Assembly (NCBI GenBank): GCA_036186865.1
Contig: AP025069.1
Span: forward strand, 21,628,792-21,692,791
Reading direction: 5' to 3'
Source of the DNA: Eustoma russellianum
Taxonomy: Eukaryota > Streptophyta > Magnoliopsida > Gentianales > Gentianaceae
DNA length: 64,000 nt
Shown: positions 22,224-32,213 of the stretch, piece after piece
Position numbering within the stretch: the stretch's first letter is position 1
Layout: each line of letters begins with the position of its first letter
Notes under the pieces: model-generated
Databases searched by the model: none
The model's input: only the letters and a program-made list of their open reading frames with translations
Told to the model about the DNA's origin: nothing
Program-made: the position numbers and the translations under genes

Positions 22224-25045
22224 AAGTGGCACGCACGCCTAGGACATGTGAGTTTCGAAACCTTGAAGAACATGACGAGAAGAGACATCATACGTGGATT
22301 ACCTTATATTGATCATGAGAATCGGATATGCGAGTCATGTCTCGTTGGCAAGTAATCGCGACTACCGTTTCCTCCCAACACCAAGTGGCACGCGCAAGCA
22401 TCCTTGGAGCTCGTACACGGAGATTTGCTTGGCCCTATCACACCCAGTTCACTTGGCGGAAATAGGTATGTGGTTGTGCTTATTGATGATTACTCACGAT
22501 ATATGTGGTCTTATTTGTTGAAGGAGAAGAGTGGTGCACTTGAGATCTTCAAGAAATTTGTGGTGATGGCTGAAAAAGCCACTTCTAAAGAATTAAAGGT
22601 GTTTCGTTCCGATAGAGGAGGGGAGTTCACCTCTATCGCGTTCAACACATTTTGTGAAAAGAAGGGCATAACATGACATTTGATGACTCCATATTCACCC
22701 CAGCAAAATGGAGTCGTAGAACGCCGTAATCAGACATTAATGGAGATGACAAGGAGTATCTTGAAGGCTATGTGTGTACCTAATTATATGTGGGGAGAAG
22801 CGGTTCGACAATCAACGTACTTGATTAATCGTCTTCCTACGAGAGCATTACAAAATAAGACGCCATATGAGATGCACAAAGGAGAAAAACCAAGTATTCA
22901 TCACATAAGGGTTTTTGGGTGCCTAGCCTATGCCAAGAATGAAGCGCCTCATTTAAAGAAGCTTGATGATAGGGCACGGCCACTAGTACATCTTGGGACC
23001 GAGCCGGGCACAAAAGGGTATCGCCTTTATGCTCCTAAGACAAGGAAAATATGCATAAGCCGCGACGTTATCTTTGATGAGAGTCTTGGATGGAAATGGG
23101 AGGATCAAGGACACGAGACATTGAAGCCCCTGGGCAAGTTCCAAGTAGTATGGCGTAATACACTTGATGAAGGCAACGGACCATTACAACTATCCTAGGC
23201 CCCCGAAATCATCCCGCCGCCCGAGACTTCCCCACAACCGGCCATACACAGTCCCAGGCCAGATGAGCTAGGTTCTGCACTGCCCTCACCCGCCATGCAG
23301 TACGCAGACGCGAGTCACCCGTATGCTGCAACCGAGTCAATGCTGCATATTAGGGAAGAATTTGATCCGCCTCCGACGACACGCAAATCAAGCCGACCCA
23401 AGACCCAACCTAAGTATCTAGATGATTGTGTTCTTGCGTCATATATGGATGATGATGATGTTACCTTGATGGTTGATACGAGCCGAGGACTTTTGTTGAA
23501 GCAAAAGATTCGAAGGAATGGATGATCGCTATGAAGAATGAAATAGATTCTATCAACAAAAACGAGACTTGGGTGCTAGTTGACAAACCCAAAGGTGTTA
23601 AACCAATAGGGTTGAAGTGGGTGTTCAAGATCAAGAAACACGCCGATGGCTCTATAAACAAGTACAAGGCTCGTCTAGTTGCAAAAGGGTACGTTCAAAA
23701 ATTTGGCATTGATTATGATGAAGTTTTTGCACCCGTGACACGTATTGAGACCATTCAATTACTTGTTGCTTTGGCCGCGTCTTATGGTTGAGAAATTCAT
23801 CACTTGGATGTTAAGACGGCCTTTTTACATGGTGAGTGAAAAGAACAAGTATATGTGACGCAACCCAAAGTCTTTGAAAGGAGGGGAGAAGAAGAGAAAG
23901 TCTATAGGCTTCCAAAGTCTTTATATGGTTTACGTCAAGCACCGAGGTGTTGGAATACGAAGCTAGATGAGATTTTAAAGGGTTTGAATTTTGTATGATG
24001 CACTAAGGAGAGATCGGTTTATAAGAAGACGAAGGACAAGGCCTTTCTTATAATAACCATTTATGTTGATGATCTATTTGTTACGGGGACAAACACAACG
24101 CTTATAAAGGAATTGAAGCAAGACATGGCGAAAAAATTCGAGACGACCGATTTGGGCCACTTGACTTACTATCTTGGCATTGAAGTTATCCAAGCAAGGG
24201 ACACCATTACGTTGAAGCAAGAAGGTTATGCATTGAGGATACTTAAAGAAGCGGGCTTACTTGATTACAATGCATCACACATTCCCATGGATCCCGGCAC
24301 AAAGCTCACTAAGGCCGAAAATGAGGATGGAGTGGACGCCACCAAGTTTCGAAGGATGGTTGGGTGCCTTCGATACCTTTTGCACACGAGACCGGATCTT
24401 GCTTACTCAGTTGGAGTTGTGAGTCGCTATATGCAAGAACCAAAGGAGTGTCATAAGGCTGCCATTAAACACATTCTAAGGTATTTAAAAGGAACCACTA
24501 CACTTGGAATAGTGTTTAGGCGAGGAAGTTTCAAGAGACTTGTTGGGTATATTGATAGTAGTCACGATATTGATCAAGATGATGGAAAAAGCACAACTGG
24601 TCATATCTTCTACTTTAATAATTCTTTGATTACATGGTGTTCTCAAAAGCAAAGGACCGTAGCATTGTCTTCTTGTGAGGCCGAGTTTATGGCCGCCACA
24701 GCCGCGGCATGCGAAGCTTTGTGGCTTCAAGAATTGTTGTGTGAAATAACAAGTTGGAAGCAAGAGAAAGTTGTCATACGCGTGGATAATAAGTCGGCCA
24801 TTGCACTTACGAAGAACCCCGTGTTTCATGGAAGGAGCAAGCACATACATACGAGATATCGCTTCATTCGAGAGTGCGTCGAGAAAGTATTGATTGAGAT
24901 GGAGTATGTGATTGGCGACGAGCAAAGAGCGGATATCTTGACGAAGCCGTTGGTGCGGACGAAGTTCAAGGAGATGCGAAGCTTGCTTGGCATGGAAGAC
25001 CTTCCAAGGGTACATTCGGAAATTAAGGGGGAGATTGTTGGATAA
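22224..25045 (+). pseudogene. Copia integrase, reverse transcriptase and RNase H with scattered stops
   Basis: Continues from gag-protease. Pre-integrase KWHARLGHVSFETLKNM; integrase core with LVHGDLLGPITPSSLGGNRY, FRSDRGGEF and PYSPQQNGVVERRNQ (the D, D, E triad legible); RT with NETWVLVDKPKGVKPIGLKW, HHLDVKTAFLHGE, SLYGLRQAPRCW and the active site IYVDDLFVTG; RNase H with TVALSSCEAEFMAATAAAC, VDNKSAIALTKNPVFHGRSK and RADILTKPL. The last 310 codons (24113-25045) are uninterrupted, and the frame runs just into the 3' LTR. Stops are at 22221, 22353, 22674, 23197, 23789, 23836 and 23996, with a frame change near 23525. Most stops look like single transitions of CAA, CGA or TGG. Transcription would depend on the LTR; the protein cannot be made whole. 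Confidence 0.92.
25025..25035 (+). other. Polypurine tract of the Ale-like copia
   Basis: AAGGGGGAGAT directly in front of the 3' LTR, the plus-strand primer site expected there. Confidence 0.85.
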
Positions 25046-25297
25046 TTTCCTTCTAGGATAAGGGTTTAGGAAGTCTCCTAAGAAGTAGGAGTTTTATTTT
25101 AAATTTAATTCCTTTTTGTTGTTTATCTTTTCCTATTAGGTAATGATTTGTTTAGACTAGGGAGTCTATATATTGGAGTCGGGCGAACCATTGTAGTGGC
25201 GGCGAGTAGTAGTTCGGTTTTGAGTTATTTTCCGAATAATAATACAAGCGAGTTATGCTTTATACGTGTTGTGTTCTTTGAATCCATTTTTACTTCA
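25036..25297 (+). repeat. 3' LTR of the Ale-like copia
   Basis: 262 bp, same ends as the 5' LTR. Unusually, it is followed at 25300 by a second PBS (see separate entry). Confidence 0.9.
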
Positions 25298-25299
25298 AT

Positions 25300-25316
25300 T
25301 GGTATCAGAGCGCAGG
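25300..25316 (+). other. Second primer binding site after the 3' LTR
   Basis: TGGTATCAGAGCGCAGG follows the 3' LTR with the same two-base spacing (AT) as the true PBS follows the 5' LTR. It is a better match to the canonical PBS than the one at 20458. It suggests that another internal region once followed, i.e. a truncated tandem element or LTR-LTR recombination product. Confidence 0.7.
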
Positions 25317-25399
25317 TGTTGTTACTTCAACAACCTCAACGTCCTTGTGTAGATCTGACATCCTAAACCGTTAGTGCAGGTCAAGAAAGCAAACAAACA

Positions 25400-26640
25400 A
25401 ACTGAGCACTGACCTGGTGCAAGATACAACCTCTCCTCCTGCAACTACTCTCATAGTTCCTCAGCTCGTTGCAGCACAACAGGATCCTACCTGGCCCACT
25501 TATGGAGACCTCAGTAGGCTTCAAACCCACTTTGGCAGCTACTTCTACATCCGCAACCTCGGTGCAGCTGTTGTAGCAGCCTACTTGCCTTTACTTTTTG
25601 CCTTTATAGTGATGATATGGTCAACAAATATGGTAGCCACGATACCTACAAAAGCAAATGCTACACTTGAGTATAGAAAAAATGCAAAAACATTACATAA
25701 AGACCAAGTTCAAAGAACTCGGCCACCCTATCCTTGATGACATTCGGGTCTTTCTCATTTTGTACAATGAATTCAGGACCATTGACCAATAAATCCAGGC
25801 CAGTCTTCTCTAGTGCGTACTGACCTTGAGCCAGTCAATGGTGGCTTTAAAGCTTTGGAGGCTTGGAGACATCTCTTGATACTTCTTTCTTAGAAGCTGA
25901 TCATTAGCCTTTAATGTGTGAGAAACATCTTCTCTTGTCGACCCGACCTTTTAGTCATAGAAGAATAGACTCTTCAAGTTTTTAGTGGAGGAAAGTAGGT
26001 TTTTATTGAACTAGAACACCTTATTCAGGATTTGTCTATTGAAATAAAACCAGCTTTTAGAGGACTTCAATATGAAGCACCCTTAAAAGCCTCAATATCC
26101 AAGATGACTTGAACAACTTGAAAAAAAATAACAAGCTGGAGTTCTCAAACCATTGGTGTGATCTGAGGAAGTATAAGCCGGTGGTGCAAAAGGATGATAT
26201 TTAAATGGTTGAGGGCATGAACGTTGAAACTTGGTTAAAATCCTCCTTATAAACACCCTCATACTACTGAGGTGGCTTGTAGATTGTCTGACCTGCAGAA
26301 ATATTGGACTTAATTTATCGAGTCGATCATATGGACTTCGTTAAGTCTCACGAGATCGGCTTGATTCACAATACATAAGGACTTTTAACTAACCTAGAGG
26401 GTACATCAGTACCTACCTTCCCGAATGATAGAGGGCTCAGCTATACGGTTCAGGGAAGGCAATTCTACACAAAGTTCACCAGTGGCACAGGCACTGAAAC
26501 TGCACCACTAGGCCTAGCAGCATCAACGGGCCTAGGGAATTCGTCCGCTACCCCTCTTTTCCTCTTCATAGGACGAGAGCCGTCACCAGAAGATGTTTGA
26601 TCCAAGGAGGGGGATTTGGACCTCCTCCCTACACCACCAA
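25400..26640 (-). pseudogene. Gypsy 1 antisense gene, 5' half, decayed
   Basis: The most legible stretch on the minus strand is near 26640-26490: SKSPSLDQTSSGDGSRPMKR then KRGVADEFPRPVDAARPSGA, which resembles the region of the gypsy 2 antisense protein with KKRKRG and Ser/Pro/Ala-rich sequence. Elsewhere stops are frequent. 26640-27144 shows no recognisable coding sequence. Assignment rests mainly on position (between pol and 3' LTR, opposite orientation) and on the matching 3' half at 19330-20193. Confidence 0.4.
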
Positions 26641-27144
26641 TGTATGAAAACTCCTCAGAAAATTTTTAAGAATAGTTAGGGAAAGACATGACTGAAAAGA
26701 ATGCAAGGAAAAAGGGTATGGCTAGGTACCTACTTATTCAAGTTTGGATGAAGGAGTTGACTAGAGAAGGATGGTTAGAGATGAAGATGGGAGATGAAAA
26801 TACACAAAGGAGGAAAATTTTTGAAAATTTATAGCAGAGAAGAAGGATGAAGACGAAGGATGAAGAAAGTGAGGAAGAGATGAAAGTGGCACAATTTTGA
26901 TCTGAAACTTTTAGCGGGAATAAGAACATTTCCTCCAGGAATTCCTGCTCTCCAAAAATCGAGATGTAATATAGCTACTGTCACATTTGAAATTGCGCTA
27001 GAAAATCTCATTATTGCTGCCGACTGAGTAACCTCTCTGAAACTGACATGTCAGAGGCACAAATCAGCTAAACAGTCAAAATTTTTGTTTGTTGCTAGAG
27101 ATCATCCTTTCTCTTGTGGCCAACAAGGATAATATAAGAGCATA

Positions 27145-27490
27145 TGACGGGACAAAACAAACACTCCACAAATTAACTAGTACAATTGGTCTCGTTTTCT
27201 ACAGTTTATGTCATTTGACCCTAAAAGGGTGCTGGTCGCCTAAGGTTTACATGAGCTACTTAGGTCCAACAACACAGTTTAAGTCGGAGGAGCCCAGAAG
27301 ATGCAGGACACTCCTTTGGCCTCAGTCGTAATCTTGGCTACTACAGGAACCTTGGCTCTACCAAGTAGGTTGGTCGGGGCCCTGGTACACACAGTCTTCT
27401 AGGTCAGCTCAGCAAAGGAAACCCCTGCCACACAAATAGCTGCACCATTCAACTCGATACGTGACGCCACTTGACAGCTATGCATAAACG
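27145..27490 (+). repeat. 3' LTR of gypsy 1, truncated
   Basis: TGACGGGACAAAACAAACAC matches the start of the 5' LTR near 13297. Then GGTCCAACAACACAG, CTTCTAGGTCAGCTCAGC and CGATACGTGACGCCACTTGA match in the same order. Similarity stops near 27490, whereas the 5' LTR goes on for about 300 bp. Confidence 0.65.
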
Positions 27491-27516
27491 CGTCAGAAAT
27501 CATATCTACAATTATC

Positions 27517-27556
27517 TCAAATAATGTTTCACAATGAGTGTTGAAACATTATTTGA
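27517..27556 (+). repeat. Perfect 15-bp inverted repeat (hairpin)
   Basis: TCAAATAATGTTTCA (27517-27531) and its reverse complement (27542-27556) with a 10-base loop. The right arm overlaps the start of the LTR-C-like sequence. Confidence 0.8.
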
Positions 27557-27563
27557 AATATTT
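27539..27563 (+). repeat. Right LTR-C-like copy, first part
   Basis: TGTTGAAACATTATTTGAAA matches 13231-13250 and continues at 47541 after copia B. tattt just before copia B is its left target duplication. Confidence 0.5.
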
Positions 27564-27771
27564 TGATGGAAGGTATGATTACCTAAAATCAAGAAATCAT
27601 ATCTACAATTATCTCAAATCAAATATTTTATATTCAAATAAAATATTTTGAACATTGTCGGTATGTTGATGAGATTGCTAATATCAATATTCTATGTTGA
27701 TAGGATTGCTATATTTAGGGGCCATTACACTCGATGTGATTTCAACAAAAACCATTTCATTCAAAACCTAA
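27564..27771 (+). repeat. 5' LTR of copia B
   Basis: TGATGGAAGGTATGATTACC at the start; AAATCATATCTACAATTATC and TCAAATCAAATATTTTATAT inside match the 3' LTR at 47363-47540. About 208 bp. The right end (AAAACCTAA) is placed by the PBS and by the 3' LTR end; it lacks the usual CA. Confidence 0.65.
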
Positions 27772-27773
27772 TC

Positions 27774-27789
27774 TGGTGTCGGAGCAGAG
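27774..27789 (+). other. Primer binding site of copia B
   Basis: TGGTGTCGGAGCAGAG, an initiator-Met-type PBS with two changes, a few bases after the LTR. Confidence 0.6.
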
Positions 27790-27893
27790 TTGTGATTCAT
27801 ATGATTCATAACCAAAATTCCACATCGTCCGGAGAAATACCTATCTTGGCCATAAACACTACCAAAGCCAAATCTAAAGCTCAACATCAATAC

Positions 27894-30800
27894 TGTAGGA
27901 TCCGCAAGGCACCACTAGAAGGGGGGGAGGGGTTGAATAGTGGGTGCGGAAAATGTGGTTTTTAAAATTGTTTTAAACTAAAAATCCAACTTCTGAAAAC
28001 AGTTTCTGTTTTCAGGACCAGTTTTAAAACGTTTTGAAAACTAGGTTGCAGGTCTTCAAAAATTCTGACATTTGCAGAGAACTTAGCCTCAGATGCTATG
28101 AGTGTCTCCTAAACATTTCAGAGTTAAATTCAACCTCTAACCCCTTCAAAAATCATTGGTGGTCAGATTGCACAAATCTGCCAGAAACGGTAGACTGATT
28201 TGAAAAATTAATTCCTATTTGTACATAGCTCCAAATGCTCTGAAAATTTAAAGAATAACCCCTTATAAGTTTTATTTAAATGGGTTGAAACAGTTTTGAA
28301 AAATTCTTTTGGGAAGTTAGTCAAATACGATCAAAGTCTCAACCTTTGCAAGCCTAAAAATCAGACTGCACTAGTCTCAGAACTTTGGACGTTTGAATGA
28401 CTTATACTTGTCCAAAAGGGCTGAAACTTGTGCCAAAAGAACCTTAAACCGTGTGGTTATGTTTCCTGAAAGTTTTGTGATTTTTGAAATCCGTTTACTA
28501 TTTTTACAAACGTGATCAAAAACGATAAACAGTGCTGAAACTGAAAGTAAGTGCTGAAAGTAAATGACACCAAGAATTTTATACTGGTTCGGTTATCAAC
28601 AACCTACTCCAGTCTTCGAGGACACCTTCCTCGGTTCACACTAATCACACAACACAAGAAACACCTTACCAAAGGGTTGATGGAGTTACACACCAACTCC
28701 AATCCTTTACAAACCTTGTATGCGAATACAATGCACACGAACACCACCACCTTGCAAGTCTAAGATTGATCACATCTTGATGAATCTTTTACAATGATAA
28801 AGAATATGTGGTGGTCTATATGAAGCCTATTCAAGATGTATGAATATGATTACAATAGGCTTTAAGAGATAAGAAAGAAAGAAAAATGTAGAAGAAGAGA
28901 TGGAAGACTCTTTTTGCACTTTTGAACTTGTGAGACTTGTCTTATGTTTTGCTTGCTCTCCTTCTTTTTTTTATCAATGTGTGCCGCCCCCTTAGCAACT
29001 TCTTCCTCTTGAAAATTATCTTCTAAGTCTTTGGAAGAGTGTATGACATCATTGTAACATGTCTTTGCTTACTTGGCATGTTCTCATTGGATGATCATTA
29101 AGCTCTTGCTTACTTGGCACTCATTGATTGGTTGGATGTTGTCATCACTTGATGACTAGAGAAATCTGAGAATAACACTTAAAACATGTGCCAAAATCAT
29201 CATAAAATATTTATCATAATTCACAAGATTATCACCCAAAATTAGCAAGACAATTTTATCCAAAATGGCATGCAAAAATCGGCCATAACATCACTTGCAC
29301 ATGCTGAAATTTCAGCATGTGTAACATTCATCTTTTATTCAAAAGATTGCCTATTTTAAATTGATTTAATCCAAGAAATCAAAGAATAATTCAATCATCA
29401 TTTATTATACAATATTCTTATCATTTATGGAATAACAATTGGACACCAATAAGGCCAATATTTCGGCCACTATACATCCACACAGGCTGAAATTTTCAGC
29501 ATGTGTGATATTTGAAAATATCACCTTATTTGTTTCATTAGAATATTCAAAACCCTTCCAAAATATCTCCCAATTAACCACATGTTTCAAGACAAAAAAA
29601 ATATGGCTCATAATGGGGATAAATTCGGCTAGCCTATTAGCACACATGATGAATTTTCAGCATGTGTCACAATTGTGACAAGATTTGAAAAGTTACTTTT
29701 TGTAGTTCCTTTCTTTAAGTCACCAACATTGCATGCTTCATTCTTGACCAATAAATATGCCAAGAAAGCTCCCCATATGCTCCAACATAGCTAGAATGGG
29801 CGTGTGATGAGGATATGACATGTGCTAAATTTTATTTTTGCAAACTTTGTAAAATAGTGCACATTTAATTATATACACATGGTATATTCCAATCAGCCCT
29901 TAATTGAATTTTCTAGAATATTTTGAGATGTATGAAATACGTAAAAAGTGTCTAGATACATGTTATATGATATGCCAAAAACGTTCCATGTGTCGTGTAC
30001 GTAGAAAACCGAATTTTCGATGTTTATCGATTACCCGATTTTTCTCTAATTAAATTCCAACTTTTTGCACATGTTATATATATTATGTTACACATAATAT
30101 ACATAAATTAAACTTTAATATTCAGCACTTAGCTGATCTTAAAGTGGCGCCTACACCATGTGAAAAAATTGAAATTGGAATCTCCACAATTTGGCCTTAA
30201 TGTGGGGTGATTTGTGTGTGCCAACATGGAATGATTTTATGGATGCACATACCATGTAAGCCACGAAATTTATGGCTATTTTTGAAGTGTAGGGGCTGAC
30301 CATTTATTTATGGAAAGTACGTGACACGTTGGCAAAGTTTTGAAATATCGCCCGATACGAACAATTTTTGGTCTAGAACCTTTTAACGTGTCGTATTAAA
30401 TTTGTCATCACCATGACTTATATCATATGATATAAGACCTGAATATACTCATAAATATGATTTAAGTATAGTGGTGTGACGTTAACGTACGTACGTAAAA
30501 TATGTAACGTGTCGGTAGTATGTTGGAATATATGTGTATGTGCCTTTTTCAAAAAATCTGAATATATATATATGTGTGTATTAAAAACGTGTGGCATGGG
30601 GGGAGTGGAGAACTTTCCTTTCTTCAACTTGTTGCCTTTGTGCCTTTTCCAAATATGACTTCCTTTAATGAACTACTTAGTTTAATTAACTAAATACTTC
30701 ACTTAATGAACTAGTTTAGTTCATTAATGGTGGCACCTGAAAATAGTTTAAATACAACAAATGTTTGCCATTTGATGTAAGCTTTAAAGCTTCATGGCTC

Positions 30801-30945
30801 GTTAGTACGACAACATTATATATGAACTATATAAGGCAACTTTCATGCAAAAACGTGTCATGTCATAAATCAAGTCATGCATTTCTTTAGTTCACGTTAT
30901 TTAAATCATGCATTTTGAAATCACTCAAACCCCTTTTTTTCAACA
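27894..30945 (-). repeat. Array LTR 1 (3' LTR in element orientation)
   Basis: Ends TGTAGGATCCGCAAGGCACC (plus strand, left) and CAACA (right). The left 20 bases differ from those of LTRs 2 and 3 but resemble those of copia A and the stub at 8378. It contains three palindromic ATGCTGAAA-type motifs (29298-29321, 29481-29507, 29640-29669). Small open frames repeated in all three LTRs (e.g. 28551-28763, 30997-31224) look fortuitous. Confidence 0.9.
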
Positions 30946-30960
30946 ATCTCCCCCTTTTGA
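30946..30960 (-). other. Polypurine tract of the first array unit
   Basis: The minus strand reads TCAAAAGGGGGAGAT directly before TGTTGA of the LTR. The same tract is at 35257-35271. Confidence 0.85.
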
Positions 30961-31212
30961 TGATTTTCAAAATAACCTACATTCATGATTTAAATCTTGT
31001 CGCTCCCCCTTCAATCGTGCATAAATTCAAATTTTGAATTTCAAATTTCAAATTCACTCCCCCTTGATTTATGCAATCAATCTTTCTCTCTCCCCCTTAG
31101 ATCATGCATTCTCTCTCCCTTTATTTTGGAAAGACAATCAAAAGCGCATGTAAAGATAAAAAAATCATGCATTTTGAATAATCTTAAAAGTGCGTTCTTT
31201 AGGGTTATTTAT

Positions 31213-32157
31213 TCAACCCTTTGAGAATGTCCCTTTTGGTACCCAAGTTTGGGTGACCTTTCTAGGTCTTTCAAAAGGTGAGAAAGGTGATGAAAACGCA
31301 ACATAATATACGTTAGGGGCAAATGCGTTTGGCCTTTGGCCAAGAATCCCATCATGCATATAGTATGGTTTTTGTTTTTTGTTTGCATGCACGGGGAGTG
31401 ATCTAGATGCATTTTTATGATATGAATGTCGCATATACATCAGTGGCTTTCTATATGGCACATGATTTCTCTTTGTATGATAAGAAGAATGATGGGATGA
31501 GATGAGTGGTGTACTAGTCCTCTTCTCATATTTATACGGCACATAATTATACTTCGTATGATATGAAGAAGAGATATGACGAGATGAGGGAAGAGGGAGT
31601 CTTTTCATTACTTTAGGCGCTACGTATGCCTTTGATGTGTCTACTTTCTTAGACAAAACAAACTTGGATGGTTTAGATGATGCTTCGTTTGTCTCAATGT
31701 ATCCTAATCCAGTTTTATCACTGTCATGTTTTTGTGATAAAATAATGCGATCTAGCATGTTAGATCCCGTATCAAATTGTTTCATCATTTTCTCTAAATC
31801 CGTATTCCTTGATTTCAAGTTTGAAATCTCGGATTTCATTTCAGTGTTCTCGGATGTCAATGATGAAACTTCAGACCTTAATGAATTTATGATGCAAGAC
31901 GACTCTTCTTTTGAATCGTTTAATTGAGACACAAGATTTGTGTTAGAAGATTCTAACAATTTCTTGTCTTCAATTAACCGTTTCTTTTGTTTTGCAAGAG
32001 TTCTAGCAAACTTATGTAATTCAAGATATTCAACATATAAATCATCATAAGATAGTTCAGAATCCGAGTCAGAATCAGAATTTACCTCATTTTCAGATAG
32101 TGGAGGCATTTGGCTTGACATATCTTTTTCCTCGGTTTCGTGGCTAGTGGTTGCCAT
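31213..32157 (-). CDS. Gag-derived coiled-coil protein of the non-autonomous element, copy 1 (314 aa)
   Basis: Starts MATTSHETEEKDM at 32157, 38 nt after the PBS. The frame is also open upstream through the PBS into the LTR (to 32304), but the ATG at 32157 matches those of the relatives. An acidic segment (NEVNSDSDSDSELSYDDL) is followed by a coiled coil at about residues 45-130 (FARTLAKQKKRLIEDKKLL; LTSENTEMKSEISNLKSRN) and a basic Tyr/His/Ser-rich tail with YNYVPYKYEKR-like repeats, ending TQTWVPKGTFSKG. In full copia relatives this ending leads into the protease; here a stop follows. The UBN2 capsid and zinc knuckle are absent, apparently by an internal deletion between SSQMPPLS and NEVNSD. 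Intact in both array copies. Function unknown; RNA or particle binding is only a guess. Confidence 0.75.
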   Translation of the reverse strand: MATTSHETEEKDMSSQMPPLSENEVNSDSDSDSELSYDDLYVEYLELHKFARTLAKQKKRLIEDKKLLESSNTNLVSQLNDSKEESSCIINSLRSEVSSLTSENTEMKSEISNLKSRNTDLEKMMKQFDTGSNMLDRIILSQKHDSDKTGLGYIETNEASSKPSKFVLSKKVDTSKAYVAPKVMKRLPLPSSRHISSSYHTKYNYVPYKYEKRTSTPLISSHHSSYHTKRNHVPYRKPLMYMRHSYHKNASRSLPVHANKKQKPYYMHDGILGQRPNAFAPNVYYVAFSSPFSPFERPRKVTQTWVPKGTFSKG

Positions 32158-32194
32158 CTCACACAGATCGTTGGATCTTCTTGTTGTGAGTGTT

Positions 32195-32211
32195 CCTGCG
32201 CTCTGATACCA
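32195..32211 (-). other. Primer binding site of the first array unit
   Basis: The minus strand reads TGGTATCAGAGCGCAGG, a canonical initiator-Met site, two bases from the LTR end. The second unit has one change (TGGTATTAGAGC, 36506-36522). Confidence 0.88.
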
Positions 32212-32213
32212 AT

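Larger units (their letters stand above)
20194..25297 (+). mobile_element. Ale-like copia retrotransposon, nearly full length
   Basis: Two 262-bp LTRs (20194-20455; 25036-25297) starting TGTTGGATAATTTCC and ending TTACTTCA, a PBS at 20458, one gag-protease ORF, broken integrase-RT-RNase H, and a PPT before the 3' LTR. It lies in the antisense gene of gypsy 1. By eye the LTRs differ at roughly 20 positions, so it is not very recent. The short LTRs and gag type suggest the Ale/Retrofit lineage, tentatively. No target duplication is found: acaga precedes the left LTR, but attgg (a second PBS) follows the right one. Confidence 0.9.

Noticed and set aside
27517..27556. Hairpin considered as a transcription terminator
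   Set aside because: Stem is AT-only and without a T run; rho-independent terminators do not apply in a plant nuclear genome.
28551..28763. 70-codon ORF present in all three array LTRs (also at 32866 and 37177)
   Set aside because: Conservation is explained by recent duplication of the LTR; the ORF spans ordinary LTR sequence and has no coding signature.
30476..30658. 60-codon ORF repeated at 34787 and 39062
   Set aside because: Same reason: shared LTR sequence with an AT-rich, low-complexity translation.
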